Origin: Notamacropus eugenii
Lineage: Eukaryota; Chordata; Mammalia; Diprotodontia; Macropodidae
Length of the DNA: 64,000 bases
NCBI RefSeq assembly: GCF_028372415.1
Contig: NC_092879.1
Span: forward strand, 65,933,781 to 65,997,780
Direction of reading: 5' to 3'
Notes under the pieces: generated by a model
What the model was told of the DNA's origin: nothing
What the model saw: the letters and a program-made list of their open reading frames with translations, nothing else
The model's database searches: none
Translations under genes and position numbers: made by a program
Shown: positions 23,793 to 35,850 of the stretch, one piece after another
Layout of the letters: each line of letters begins with the position of its first letter
Position numbering within the stretch: the stretch's first letter is position 1

Positions 23793-24045
23793 GTTCCGAG
23801 TTGGTATAGTGAATAGAGCATTGGATTTGGAGTCACCCAAGTTCAAATCCTGCTTTGAATGTTTTCCAGCTGTGTGACACTGGGCAAGTAATTTTATCTT
23901 TCTCAGTTTGAGCTTCCTCATTTGTAAAAATGGGGATAAGAATAGTACCTAACTTAAATGGTTGTTGTCTTAAATGAGATAATATATGTAACAGCTTTGC
24001 AACACTTCAAGTGCTATATAGATGTTCGCTATTACGAGGAATTAT
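23793..24045 (+). mobile_element. Near-complete MIR/WALLSI-like SINE
   Basis: The head 'ttggtatagtgaatagagca', the core with 'ctgtgtgacactgggcaagt' and the tail to 'caagtgctatatagatg' are all visible. Confidence 0.75.
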
Positions 24046-24229
24046 AATAATGCTGATACCAATAATAATCATAGTTATATTCCAGGAAAACTGACCTCCT
24101 TGTCATTCCATCCTCTGCCTCTCTCCCTTTGCCCAGGCTTTCTCCCAGGCTTAAGATTTCTATCTTCAGCCTCACAAAATCCCTAGTTGCCAAGGTTAGT
24201 GATGTTCAATTTACTGGGAAAGGTAGACT

Positions 24230-24460
24230 GTGAATGATGATGTACTCCAACCTCCTCATTTCACAGATATCGAAACAGGGACTCAATGACAAACACTGAT
24301 CGTGTCAACAGGCTATTAGAATGGGTACCTTTGAATTCAACACCATTGCTGCCCTCCAGGATTTTATAGTCTGATAGACGATCAGGTCACACAGCTAGGA
24401 AGTGGTGGAAACAGGACTCAAACTCAATTTCTGACTCCAAGCTCTGTGTTCTTCCCTCCA
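24230..24460 (-). mobile_element. Reversed MIR-like SINE, interrupted
   Basis: The reversed tail ('cctcctcatttcacagatat') and head-side part ('ggtcacacagctaggaagtg') are about 60 bp further apart than expected. Confidence 0.5.
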
Positions 24461-24884
24461 TTATGGTAATTTTAAGTTCTGGAAGAAGAAAACACTGAAG
24501 GAATTCTAATTATTGACATCATTTGGTTCTGAAAATGCCTTCATTAAGTCCAAAGTAGTGCAGTATAATGACCCTCACCGAACTTCATATGCATTTCAAA
24601 TAATTTTCTATGCACATAGATGCTTCCCAAACACAGTGTTTTATAGAGACTTATATAGGGTACACTTACTGAAGTAGCAACAGCAATTTTTTCTTACCCA
24701 GGTACTATTGTGGCCTTGAAATTGGGTGGGGCGAGGGGATGGTTAATTTGTGGAAACAGGTTTATGATGAACTATAGGATCTGTCTTTTCTTTAGTAAAA
24801 TCTCTGTGATCATACTAAGGTCTACAATAATATAGGGATTGAATTTAAACCATGGCTAGTAAGAGTGTGGAACATAGCAACAGA
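24461..24884. other. No gene recognised
   Basis: AT-rich DNA without features. Confidence 0.4.
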
Positions 24885-25025
24885 CAGAAAGGCATACAGC
24901 AGAGAGCTCATCGAGCCAGGAACCCAGACAACTGGAGTTCTGATCCTGGCTCTGACCTAACTTGCTTTGTAACCTTGAGGAAATCCCTTCTCTTCTTTGG
25001 ACCTCAGTTTTCTCTTCCATTAAAT

Positions 25026-25077
<52 letters not shown>

Positions 25078-25125
25078 CTAGATTCCTAAATTCTTTTTTG
25101 CTTCTAAGGGTCTGCAATTCTGTAA
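24885..25125 (+). mobile_element. MIR-like SINE containing a (GT)n microsatellite
   Basis: The SINE core ends at 'ttctcttccattaaatgg'. About 24 GT units follow (25026-25074) and the SINE tail 'aactagattcctaaatt' resumes. The microsatellite grew inside the SINE. Confidence 0.7.
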
Positions 25126-25199
25126 GAATGGAGGCAAATGCAGATTAATGACCCTGAATCAAGAAGGCCGTCTAAAAGACAGAGAAATTTGAAGGTAAA

Positions 25200-26120
25200 A
25201 CAGAGGATGTGAAGTTACATTTTGGAAGGGACTTTAGAAGCCATCTTTTCCAGTGTACATCTATGCAGGAATCCCCACTATCACATCCCTGGCAAGTGGC
25301 TGTTAGAAGACCATGATGAGGGGATCCCATTACTCCTTATGGCAGCTCATTGCCCTTTTGGGAAGTTCTAATTGGTCTCTTCCCTTCTATTAGTCTCTCA
25401 GAAACTTCTAACCATCGCTCCTAGTTTTATATTCTAGAGCCAGGCAGAACAAATCTGATCCCTCTTCCAAGTGATTCCTTTCAACCATTTGCATACAGCT
25501 TTCATAGTTCTGAGTCTTGTCTTCCAGGCTAAGTGTTCCTACTTCCTTCAACTGATTTTCCTATGACTGGGTTTCAACTACCCCCCAAATCTTCATCATT
25601 CCTTGGATATGCTCCAACTTGTCAGTGTTTTTCCTAAAACATTATGCTGAGAACTAAGAAAAAATACTCCAGAAATGTTCTGGCTAAGGAATTTGTGCAT
25701 TCTGCAGCCTAAGATTTCATTAACACTTTTTGGCTGCCATGTTGCATTGTTGATTTATATTAGTCTTGCAGTCTATTAAAAACCTAAAGTCTTTTACACA
25801 GGAATGTTGTCTAGTTTCACAATCAATGAATTGGATCGGGTCTTGCCCATCGTGTATTTATGTAGTTGATTTTTTTTTTATCCCAAAGCTATGACTTTGC
25901 CACTATCCCTACTAAGTTTCATTGTATTAGATTTGCCCCAACATTCTAACCCACTAAGATATTTTTTTATCTTGATTCTGTCATCCAATATAGGAGTTAT
26001 CTCTGCCAAATTGGTGTAATCTACAGATTTGGCAAGCATGCAATTTTCAACCAAGTCATTCATAAAAATGTTGAATGTTATAAGGTCACAAACTATGACA
26101 TTCAGCAAGAAGGAGGACTG
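25200..26120 (+). mobile_element. L3/CR1 LINE 3' region
   Basis: In order it shows 'gatatgctccaacttgtcag', 'atactccagaaatgttctgg', a block like 'agcctaagatttcattaaca', and 'cctaaagtcttttacacagg'. This is the succession known in L3/CR1 3' halves across amniotes. It is old and has no intact frame. Confidence 0.75.
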
Positions 26121-26351
26121 ATATTTTAAAGGCCTCCTAGGTTGCATCTCTCATGCAGGTGCTACTTGATTTAACCTAACCCTTTCCTTGGATAAAAAAA
26201 AAAAATCTGAGTTATATCTAATAGGTTAATTCTGCACTTATTGAATGGAAATCCAGCCTAGAGTGTTTTCTCAAAACCTGAAGTTTCTTCTCTGCTTGGA
26301 GGTGACTAACATACTCTTGAGGGAATCTTATGTAGATTTAAGGCTAAGGAC

Positions 26352-27308
26352 CTTGGTGTGAATGTATTCTATTGAATTCTGCATACAGTTGGGCTGTCCA
26401 TTCCCCTTTCTTGACCACAGGCACACTTTTGGGGTCCTTTGGCCTAGTTCTGGCTGTGGTTTTCCTCCATTGGACTTTCTAAGGTGTGGACACTGTTAGT
26501 GGATGGATGTGAAGGAATCTGGCTCACAGTGCAACGTAGGCCCCCCTGCTGTGAAGGTCTGTGGTTTGGAGGGGATTTGGGAAAAGATTTCTTTTCTCTT
26601 TCCCTGGGTCTCCATTTCAGGTGCTTTTGGTTCACTTCCTGCTTTCCCTTGAGACTGAAGGATTGCCTTGGGACCACGTGTAGTCAGGGGTGACATTTCT
26701 AGGGTCACTTGTAAAGCCCAAGTCGCTAGTTCACTGACTACTTCTGCATGGGCTTTCTTGTGCTTTCTGACTCTTTTTTCCCTGGACAGCTGATTTAGGG
26801 AATTCTGGTGGAGATCCTGTTGTCAGTCATGACTGAGGGCATATTGAAGGTCACAAAAACATCTTTTGATAGATTTGAGGGAATCTGTTTTGTGGTCCAT
26901 GGAAGGGACCCCTGCTGTGCTTGTGGGCTCCAAGTTTGTGGTTTTGCTTCACTTTCATTCTCTTTTATCTTAAGTGACATTTAGCAGGGAATTTGCCCTA
27001 CCACCAATGCTCCCTCTTATCCAGAAAGCTTTTTCCAGTACTCAGAAGGTCTCTGGATCAATTTTTGTGGGGTTCCCTCACTAGAGCCTCTTGAAGGACC
27101 TCCTGCTGTGACTGCTGTGACCTCAGATAGTTCCTGTGACCCCCTTATGGGGCATGCAGGCCCACTGCTTGTGTTTCTTTGTGTATAACTCTTCATCTGT
27201 AGTCTCTGTCTAGGCTGGTGGCATAGCATCAGTGTCCCCTGCATCTAAAATTTCTCTGGGCCTATTTCTTTTAACTAATTTGTTACTGAGTTGGATTTCT
27301 TCTTGTAC
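26352..27308. repeat. Partial satellite: monomers 4-9 of a ~187-bp / ~1.63-kb higher-order repeat
   Basis: The monomer starts are marked by variants of cctgctgtgaa at about 26545, 26911 and 27103. Each position aligns with the same slot in the large array at 37.5-42.4 kb. For example, the monomer at 26545 matches those at 38376 and 40006 ('aggtgcttttggttcactt' against 'aggtgcttctggtccactt'). It stops at 'gttggatttcttctt', the same base where the large array stops. Similar minus-strand frames at 26444-26677 and 27017-27244 are repeats of frames in the big array. Confidence 0.8.
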
Positions 27309-27385
27309 AAAGTCAAGTGTCAATCATGTCATGATTTCTCTGATGTCATGGTCCTCTTAGAAAATGAAGGATGAACACAATCGGT
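27309..27385 (+). repeat. Tail shared with a dispersed ~300-bp repeat
   Basis: The text 'caaagtcaagtg', then 'atttctctgatgtcatggtc' and 'gaaggatgaacac', is the 3' end of the repeat at 27775-28065 and 37203-37508. It also follows the big array. Confidence 0.8.
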
Positions 27386-27774
27386 GAGTAGACCAAGCTG
27401 CCTCTAAATGGGGACCCAGCTAGCTGGGTAACTCGGAGCCCTCTCCCTTTCCTTCTCCTCTCCAAAAGATGGCAAATTTTGATGACCAGAAGCTGCCAGT
27501 TAACTTGGGGTACATTGGCTAGATTTCTTCCCTTCCTTTCCCTTCCTTTCCCTTTCCTTCTTTCTTGTCTCCCCTAAAACCTTAGACCTTGTGCACTCTG
27601 AAGCCCATGGATTGAACAAAGAAGGTTCTCTACCTAACCTCTACTCAATGGCTCAATGTTTTTAGACCCTCCTGACTTACAGTAAATGTCAATCATAATA
27701 ATTTCTCTTCCAAACAACAACCCTGAGGCTCCTGCCCCTCCCAGCATGATTTAATCTATTTATTTTCTTTTCTA
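27386..27774. other. Unclassified segment
   Basis: It lies between the satellite tail and a whole copy of the dispersed repeat, with a CCTTT-rich pyrimidine tract at 27525-27565. It may belong to the same composite element, but no family was recognised. Confidence 0.3.
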
Positions 27775-28065
27775 TTAAAGGGGTCATGCCCCTGACTACT
27801 TTTTAAAGAGGCCTGTTCACTAAATGGGCATTACCTCACTTTAGACCTTAGTCTCAAAGTCCAAGGTCTCTCATTGCATGTTGGGCCGTCTTCAGTCATC
27901 CTGATGAATATCTGGTCACTGGATCCAGAAGGCTCAGGAGGAGAAGTGAAGCTGGTGACCTGCACAGTCCTCTCTCACTCAAAACAATGTCAAGTGCAAG
28001 TCATGTCATCATTTCTCTGATGGCGTGGTCCTCTTCAAAAACGAAGGATGAACACATAACAACAA
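27775..28065 (+). mobile_element. Dispersed ~300-bp repeat, family not recognised (copy 1)
   Basis: Starts at 'tctattaaaggggtcatgcc', includes 'tgatgaatatctggtcactg', and ends 'aaaacgaaggatgaacac' plus 'ataacaacaaca'. An AAC-rich end without long poly-A suggests a retroposon moved by RTE-type machinery; that is inference. The mate is at 37203-37508 and a partial at 33762. Confidence 0.65.
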
Positions 28066-29210
28066 CATGTAATTCAAGGTATTTGAGCTTCCTACCTTTT
28101 TTAGGGTACATTATGACTATTTTCCATCTGAAGGATGTCCTTGATCTAAGGGTCTCTTTAAGCCTCTATAGATCTTAGACTTTTGCTGAAGGCTCCCTGA
28201 GGCACCTCCTCATATCTAAAGAGTATTTGCATGTTTGTTGACTTAAAAAAGATACACAGTAACAAATCAACAAAACAAATTAACACCTACTGGTTGGAAA
28301 TGCTTTAAGGTAGATGGTGGTGACTATAAAAGATGGCAACCTATCATTCCTCTTCCTTTTTTAGCAGAATTATAAATCTGACTATAACTGCCTAAGGGTT
28401 AAGGGTCTTGTTTTGTTAATATTGTATAGGTTTTTCATGTACTTGTTATAGCTCATTTTACAATCCCCAAAGTATATGCACTAAAGCTGGTATTGCATAG
28501 GTGTTAGTATCTTGAAAAATGGTCCTCCCATATAGTTCTTAGCAGTGGGTATCAATAAGTCTCTTATTATATTCAACCACAGCTTTCTCCTCAATGGTGT
28601 GACATTTGATCCATCTTGCCTGAAAGAATCTAAATTTTCTGCTATGTATTTATATTCCTGACTCTTTTCTGAATGTTACTTTTTTGTGTCCCTTATATAA
28701 GCAGCATGCTATTCAAGTGTTCTACTGCGTGTGCCAGTGAGACATTAATGTAATCTCTCAATGCCTTTATATAGGCCTTCAGGAGCTCTCTCAAGTTGTT
28801 TCTGTCATGGTGGTGTATTAGATACCTGTCTGTAGGGTTGTTGCTTAATAGCTAGCTCCACATTTCCCCCTATGGTTCTGATTGTGGCTATGGTTGCTGC
28901 ATTTACTGCTGTGTATTCTACTGATACATTTGGAGATGAACTTAGAAGGGTTAGAGCAAATTATAGTTTTTTCACATTACTCAGTTTTCACGTGAGTGCT
29001 CTACTAGTTGGATTCATGCTGTCCAACTCAAATAGTTTTGAAATTCCAGTGTAAGTAAAGCTATTGTCATTTTCAAAATCATTGGAGACCTCAGTGTTGT
29101 TTATGCCATCTATTTCATCACAATTCTGGAGTTTGTGCTATACAATTGTTTTAAATGACTTCGGGTTCTCCAGTGGTTTGCTCCTCAAATTTCAGGCATG
29201 GAGAATAGCT
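28066..29210. other. Unclassified AT-rich segment
   Basis: About 1.1 kb has no recognised family and only short frames (longest about 60 codons). The even AT-rich composition and lack of SINE words suggest the interior of a decayed mobile element. Retroviral or LINE origin could not be shown. Confidence 0.3.
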
Positions 29211-30420
29211 AGTGAACAGGTACAGAGTCAGTAGATGGAGTATAGCATGTGAGGAAGGAACAACATGAAGGTCAGTGGAGTCAGATAGAGGACAGTCAAG
29301 TATAGGAAGTGAAAGTGTAGGAAGAAGCCAGATTGTACCATCTATTAAATAACAAACAGAGGATCCTGGAGTTAACAGGAGTTAATATTGGAGTAATGGT
29401 GACATAGTCAGACTCGTGCTTTAAGGCAACCCTTGTAACATCTGAGTGGAGAATGGATTGGACTGACAGGAGTCTTGAGACAGAAAGGCCAATTAGGAGG
29501 CTACTGCAAAAGTCCAGGCAAGACGTGATAGGTTAGGGTGGAGGCTGTGGGAGTGGAGATAAAAGGAGATAAACAAGAGATGTCGTGAAGGTAGAAATGA
29601 GAAGGTAGAGCAATGGAATGGATATTCAGGATAAACGAGAGTTGGGAGTCAAGGATGATGCCAAGCCTGGTCTTGGTGACTGGGAAGATGATGGTATCCT
29701 TAAGTATGGTGGGAAATTTGGTAAGAGAGGAGAGTTTGAGAGAAAGGAAAGATGATGAGTTCTGTTTCATATTATTGAGTTTGGTAAACCTATGGAAAAT
29801 TCAGTATGAAACAGGTGGCGACCTGGGACTAGAACTCAGAAGAGAGATTGGGTTTGGATATGTAAATCATGGAATCATATGTATAAAGATGAATATTGAA
29901 TGTATTGGGTGAAATGGTATAGAAGAAGAAGAAAAGAAGATCCAAGAATCCTGAAGGACAACTATGGTCAGGGCACATAACCTAAAAGATGATCCAGTAA
30001 ATGAGATTGAGAAAGAGCAGAAGGGAATCAGGAGAAAGCAGTGTCACAAAAACCTAGAGGGGAGACAGACTCCAGAAGAAAAAGGTGATTGACATTGTCA
30101 CATATTGCAGAGAGATGAAGAAGGATGAGAACTGAGACAATACCATCCAATTTGGCAAGTGAGAGGTCAAAGAATGATTGTTAATTGAGAAGCAGGTACT
30201 CTTAGAGAGCACAGTGGAAAGGGAAGTTAGATCTGGAATAGTATACTAGAGCAACAGGGTTGAGGGGGTTGGGGCATAAGGGAGTAGATTTGTGGGGAAG
30301 GGGGAACATGGCTTATACATTGGTAGCTGATGGCTAGGGGCAAGGGTTGAGAGTAAGCTAGCCATTGAGGATATCTGATTGGAAAGAAGTTCATTGAGGA
30401 AGTCAGGTGATTAGGCTATT
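29211..30420 (-). mobile_element. L2 LINE, end of the reverse-transcriptase ORF and 3' part
   Basis: The minus frame at 29501-29770 reads like the C-terminal part of L2 ORF2: it has LGIILDSQLSF and an SHFYLHDISCLSPF-type block followed by the HVLPGLLQ end. DNA words on either side fit an antisense L2. It is an old copy, with the frame broken outside this stretch. It was probably longer at 30.1-30.4 kb. Confidence 0.75.
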
Positions 30421-31714
30421 CAAGGACCTTCCTTGAGATCTATCTTCATGGGAATCCAATTTTCTGGTGGGGGTGGGGGTAGATATAATAGACCAGGAAG
30501 AGAAAGCATGGCTAGAGATTTCTGTATAGTGCTTGTGGAGGCCTTGGACTGAGCCAAATAAGACCATGCATGAGCATTTGCTCTGTTATCCTCTGTATCA
30601 AGCTGAGTATCACAATGCTTTCAAATAGAGACAGCCTACAGTCTTATGCCACTCCATCTATTTCTCTGAATCTTAAGGGCAGTTGTATCCCAGTGACAGG
30701 TATGCTCACTGAATCAATGAGTATCTTCAGGGTCCACTGACCAGGCTTTCATAAATAGCATGGCAATCTTGGAGCACATGCAGTTCTTATTGTACATTGC
30801 CCTGGCTGACAATTTCTATATTTTGTCATTGCTCCCCACCCCTAATCTTCCTAGCATGGACTGTGGATTGGAGTTGAAGGGATTGCTATAATTATTATTA
30901 TATTACCATCATCATTATTATATTCACATTTGTAGACCTACCACTGAACATATCCATGGAAGCCAGAAATTTCCTCTCTATTAAATTTTATGGAGAACTG
31001 TACAATGTCAATTATGAGATTTCAACTGGAGGTCCAATTTGGATAATGCTATTATTAGAGTAGCCCACAAGAATCTCCTCTGAATTTTTCTGTGATAATC
31101 CTTAGTTTTTGTTCACTACAATTTATCAGGAAAGTATACCAGCCAGTTCATTTCCTAGGATATCTGAGTAGAAAAAAAGCATCTTCTCACATGGTTGCTC
31201 AGATTTTCTTTCAATGTCCTTGGTTTCCTACTGTCCACAAACACCTGTTCCCAAATGGGGTCATTTGGAAAATGCATTGATTCAAAATGAGGGTCTGATT
31301 CAAAACATTTCCAGGGGGGTGGATGCCTGATTCCCAAAAGGCCTTTGAGCATCCATGTCCTGGAGAATAAAGGAATTATGGATGCCCATGTGAGCTCTGA
31401 AGATCTTTGTCTGCACTCTCACTCTCTCAAAAGAGGCTTCAGTATCCATAGCTTTGCTCTCAAATGGTTTCAGTTATAAACTGGCTTGATTATTTCTATG
31501 TGATCCCTGGCTGGTGACCAGATTTCCTCAACGTATCTTAACCTTTCTTCCTGTGCAATATCATTCCAGTTCCAAGTACTTTTAATACTTTTGAGTACTA
31601 CCAATAGTATCTCCATTTCCATCAGAGGCACCATTGTCCTTTATTTCACTCTGGTTCACAGCATGCCATCTTCCATTCTTGTTGTTCTTTCATCTGTGGG
31701 ACTAGTAATCATGT
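30421..31714. other. No gene recognised
   Basis: Contains a GGGGGTGGGGGT run near 30470 and an ATT-rich stretch at 30885-30925. No coding or repeat identity was found. Confidence 0.4.
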
Positions 31715-32385
31715 CCTGTTGATTCTCCTTTCTCAGCACTTCTCACATTTGTCCCTTCTCCCCCACCCTAGCCACAAAGCTACCACGCTACTTCAGGACC
31801 TCAGCATTCCTTGCCCAGACAACTACAAGAACCTATTGCTTGGTCTTCCAGCCTCCAGCCTCTCCTCTTTCCAGTTCATCTTCCCCACAGCTATCAAATT
31901 GGATTTCTTAGATCATAGATCCGACGAGGTATTTCTCTTGAAGAAGCTTATGTGAGTCCTTACTGTCTCTAGAATAAAGTCCAAAATCTTTTATTTCCCA
32001 TTTAAATCCATTCCCAGTCTGCTCTAGCCTATCTTTCCAAATGATTTCCCATCATACTCTCTAAGATCTAGGTCAACTGGTCCATTTGCTATTCTCCCAC
32101 TTCTGAGTCTACTCCTACTCTCACTATCACCCTTCAAAGTGCAGCTCAAGTTGCTTCTCTTACATGGGACCTTTCCTGATCCTTCAAGTTGTTAGTGCTT
32201 CCCCACAAATGATGTTGTCTCTACTTTGCATATGTTTTATATTTATTTCTCTTGTTTCCACCCAAGGAATGTAAGCTCCTTGCAGGCAGGAACTATTTCA
32301 GTTTGTCTATCTCCAAAACCAAGCACAAAGGCTGGGCACATAGTAGGCACTTGAGAAATGGTTGGTGAATGACAGAATGACATTG
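31715..32385 (+). mobile_element. L2 LINE 3' region
   Basis: The full succession is readable: 'tgagtccttactgtctctag', 'ctctttacatgg'-like blocks, 'aatgtaagctccttgcaggc' and the terminus 'gggcacatagtaggcacttg'. It is the best-preserved L2 end in the window. Confidence 0.8.
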
Positions 32386-33314
32386 GTGTGGTTCTTCAAG
32401 CTCTCTGAGATGCTTTACATACATGCTAGATTCTCCTACTAGAATAGTCATTAAATAGTAGCCTGTTGGCAAAAATCCAGGAGCTCATTGCATATCATTT
32501 GCCCATTGTTATCCTTTTATCCATGTAGCCGGTTAGAAAAACTGACATAACGGCAAATGGCCCCTCATTAAGTGTTAGCTTGTGATGGTGATACAGTGAC
32601 AGCATATCAGAGCTTCTCTCAGCAAGCACTTCTTTCTCCTTTCCATTTTGGGTGGCTCATATATCAAGTGTACTCCTCCCAGGCCACTGTCACTTCTCCA
32701 CTGATTCATAAATTACTCAGCAGCATAAATAGCACTATCCCTGCAGATATCACAAATGACAGAAGTCCCTTTTGAAGAGTTAGAAAGAGCAGTGTGAATT
32801 TCACCCCTGTGACCAGGTGCCAAAAGATAATGGGATGGCTGTCATTACAGCCCATAGAGTAGAGATGAATCAGGCCAAATGAAATTGACCAGTTAGCTCC
32901 TATTGAGGCTAGCCAAAAGGAAGCCTTTAAGGTTTCACTTCAATCTATCCTTCTTTTGGTCTGGCTCTCATCTCAGCTCTTCCTACAGCCTTGAAATGAC
33001 AAGGCTCACTTTCTAAGAATCAGACTTAGATAAACAAAGTGGGAGCCTCTAGAAGACAGCATGAGCTAAGGGACTGGATTATTCACCTGACTCTTGAATG
33101 AGCTGTTTTGTCAGTTTACATTGGATGAGTCAACCAAATGAGCTTCACTTGAACCTGGCAACAGAAAACAAGCAAACAAACCCAAAAAGATGCACCACAA
33201 GAGAATATTCCATGAAGGGAGGCAACATAGGCTAGCCTAGAGGAAACAGCAAGCCATGCTTTGATTACTTTTACTAACATTCGAAACAATGCTCAGACAA
33301 AAAATATGATAGAA
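32386..33314. other. No gene recognised
   Basis: Unique-looking sequence with frames under 70 codons. Confidence 0.4.
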
Positions 33315-33505
33315 AAAGCCTAAATATTTTAGATATGAAAGAGATCTTAGACTTCATCTCATCAAACTCTCTTACTTTACTTAGGAAGAAAATGAGACCT
33401 AAAGAGGTTAGGTTACTTGCCCAATGACATCCTGATAGTGTGTGTCAGAAACAGGATTCGAACCCAGGTTCTCTGATAATAAATACATTCAGTCCTCTGG
33501 TTTCT
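33315..33505 (-). mobile_element. Reversed MIR-like SINE
   Basis: It includes 'gaaaatgagacctaaagagg' and 'aggattcgaacccaggttct'. Confidence 0.65.
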
Positions 33506-33513
33506 ACTATAGG

Positions 33514-33742
33514 TGCAGCTAGAGACACAGTGGGTAGAGCACTGGACTTGGAGTCAGAAAGACCTGAATTCAAAGTCAGACTCAGACACTTATTGACTGT
33601 GTGACCCTGGGCAAGTTGCTTCATTACTCTCTGCCCCAGTTTTCTCATCTGTAAATAGAAGTCATAACAATTCCTACCCTCCCAGAGTTGTTGTGAGGAT
33701 CAAATGGCATCAGGTTTGTAAAGTACTTAGCACAGTGTCTCT
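33514..33742 (+). mobile_element. Full-length WALLSI/MIR-like SINE
   Basis: The tRNA-like head has recognisable A- and B-box text ('gtgggtagagcactggactt', 'gaattcaaagtcagactcag'), followed by core and 3' part to 'gtaaagtacttagcacagtg'. It is the clearest complete copy in the window. Confidence 0.8.
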
Positions 33743-33761
33743 TTGTTTGCTTCCTACTCCC

Positions 33762-33915
33762 GTCATCCTGATGAATATCTGGTCACTGGATTCAGATGGC
33801 CCTGGAGGAGAAGTGAGGCTGGTGACCTGCACAGACCTCCCTCATTCAAAACAAAGTCAAGTGCAAGTCATGTCATCATTTCTCTGATGGCATGGTCTTC
33901 TTCGGCAAGGAAGGA
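33762..33915 (+). mobile_element. Dispersed ~300-bp repeat, 3' half (copy 2)
   Basis: It begins at 'tcatcctgatgaatatctgg' and ends in 'gaaggaggaacacacac', lacking the 5' half. Confidence 0.7.
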
Positions 33916-34024
33916 GGAACACACACTTGGAAAAAGCAGAGAGATGAAGGAAGCACTAGGATTCATCTCTGCTCTTAAAGGGTGTCAAACTTGAATATAT
34001 AAAATACTAGTACTCCTTTAGATC

Positions 34025-34150
34025 CTGAGGCCCAGAGAATAGATAGGTCTTTTGTAAGACCACACAGCTAGTTAGCAGCACAGTTGGGACCTAAAGTGAG
34101 GTCTTCCGGCATCTAGTCTAGCATATTATCCACTCTAGCACACAGTTTCC
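34025..34150 (-). mobile_element. Reversed MIR-like SINE fragment
   Basis: Reversed core around 'accacacagctagttagcag'. Confidence 0.5.
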
Positions 34151-34769
34151 CTGACTTTCAATGGCACACATAATAAGTTAGTTACTCAACTGAATGCACT
34201 GAATCTGTTCTCAGCAATAAATAAAACAAAACAGTAATGTGGCCCACAAAATGAAGAACAACATGGGTGGATGAGCTAGTCATTACGTGTCTGCAGCAGT
34301 TTTGAGGACCTGGCCATGGCGGGCTTCTACAGGGTACCTTCCACAGGTTGTCTCTGTTTCATGATTTAGCATACTCCCACTCGCATTAACTTGCTCTATT
34401 ACTTCTTGGAGTTGTTCCTATATTATGTATAAATCATCTTCTGCTTCTGACAAAAATCCTACCCCAAGGCAAATGGGCCTGACAGGCTAATCCCTGTAAA
34501 TTCTGTCATATCTTAAGTATGAGGGTCTATCATTATATAACCTGACTGTCTAACTTTATGCCCAGAATGGCTTATCCATGGTCTGATTGGAGAATTGGGA
34601 TCAGAAATTTTTGTCATGCTTAGTGATCCTCAAATGCTTTTCTTTGTGATATCAAAGGTTGCTTGGCTCAGGAGTATAGCCTTTGCTGACTCAAGCTACT
34701 AGAAAGCCCATGACAATATGGCACCAGGCTCTTTCTAGAATGGTTACACATTACTTCTCCCCATATTCT
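34151..34769. other. No gene recognised
   Basis: No repeats or frames of note. Confidence 0.4.
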
Positions 34770-34872
34770 TCACATTCAGTCAATCAATCAATCAATATTC
34801 ATTAAAGACCTATTATGTGCCAGCTGGGGATACCAAATAAAAAATCAGACAGCCTTGATGAGCTTACAGTCT
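34770..34872 (-). mobile_element. L2 3' terminus, reverse
   Basis: CAAT tandem units, then 'attcattaaagacctattat' and 'gagcttacagtctaatgg', form the mirror image of an L2 end. Confidence 0.6.
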
Positions 34873-34889
34873 AATGGATTACATTCTAA

Positions 34890-35215
34890 TTGCAATTAGA
34901 TTCCAGTCAAAGTGACCAGCTTGCTGTTTCCTGTACAAAGTGTTCCCTCTCCCATGTCTACAGTTTTGTGATGGTTGTCTCCCATACATGGAGTGTTCTT
35001 CCCCTTCACCTCTGCATTTTTAGAACCACGGATTTCTTTCAAGGGTTAGCTCAAACCCCTACAGGAAACCTTTCTTGATTGTCCAGTTATTAGTGATTCC
35101 CTCCCAAATATTATTTATTTTATTTGCTTATTTGTTTACTTATTTAATTTATATGTTGTTTGTTTCCAGTAAGTTTCTTGACGGAAGAATCAACTTCATT
35201 TTTGTCTCAGTATCT
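34890..35215 (+). mobile_element. L2 LINE 3' region
   Basis: Contains 'catacatggagtgttcttcc' and an AT-rich part with repeated TTATTT words, then 'agtaagtttcttgacgg'. It abuts the CpG-rich patch. Confidence 0.6.
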
Positions 35216-35224
35216 TCCCCTTCT

Positions 35225-35850
35225 CTTCCTACTCCCCATTTCTCGGCGTCTCGAGCACACGCACCCTTTTTTATTTAAAAGTAACTGCAAACTTGATCTT
35301 CATTTTCCAAGAACTCGGCCCCCTGCGTGGTGGTGCTGGTGGCGGCGGCAGCGTCTTCTGTGTCGTCGTGATCTCCGATGCCATTTTAACCCTAACCCCC
35401 AACCCACCCACCCACTTCCGTTCCCTTGAGTTTTTAAAAATATGAATCATCTCCTCCTCCTCCAACTATTAAACTTTGGCCCAGCATTCAAAGATTTCCG
35501 AGGTTTTACCCCATGAAAATAAAAGCTTCAAACGGTCCATGGCCTCTCTCTCTCTCTCTCATCTTCACGTCTTTTTTTTTTAATTAATTCACGATTTTTT
35601 TTGAATCTACCTTTCAGAGACCCGAGGCTGCCCTCCAAGCCAAAAAAAGAAAAAAAAAAGCTGTGGGGGGAGGGGGTTGAAAAGGAAGAACAGCGTGACA
35701 CCCTCCCTAGAGCTCATGCTTCCTATACACCTGAAACCACGCCCATCCCCGAGATTTCGACCCAGACAATTTCTGCCCGAATTCTCGACCTTTGTCAAAA
35801 CATGTTCTATGGGACTTCAACGGTAATCCAGGAGCCGGCTCTCCCACACT
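35225..35850. promoter_or_regulatory. CpG-rich patch, possible promoter
   Basis: By eye about 30 CpG sites fall within some 600 bp, while the surrounding tens of kilobases are CpG-poor. On the minus strand it holds AACGGAAGTG (an ETS-like site), GGGTGGGTGGG (KLF/SP-like) and, about 40 bp downstream, an ATG opening a 37-codon frame (MASEITTTQKT, then PPPPAPPRRG) that closes at about 35271. I recognise no protein. It could be the first exon of an unseen gene, a non-coding RNA promoter, or a decayed island. Confidence 0.35.

Noticed and set aside
28066-29210. Endogenous retrovirus interior
   Set aside because: No recognised retroviral protein motif, primer-binding site or terminal repeats were visible, so it stays unclassified.
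29501-29770. 89-codon minus frame as a host gene
   Set aside because: It reads as the end of L2 ORF2 and sits in antisense L2 DNA.
33514-33742. tRNA gene
   Set aside because: The tRNA-like boxes belong to a SINE head followed by the SINE core. No full cloverleaf with an acceptor stem was seen.
35385-35405. Telomere-like repeat
   Set aside because: Only about two CCCTAA-type units. Too short for an interstitial telomere tract.
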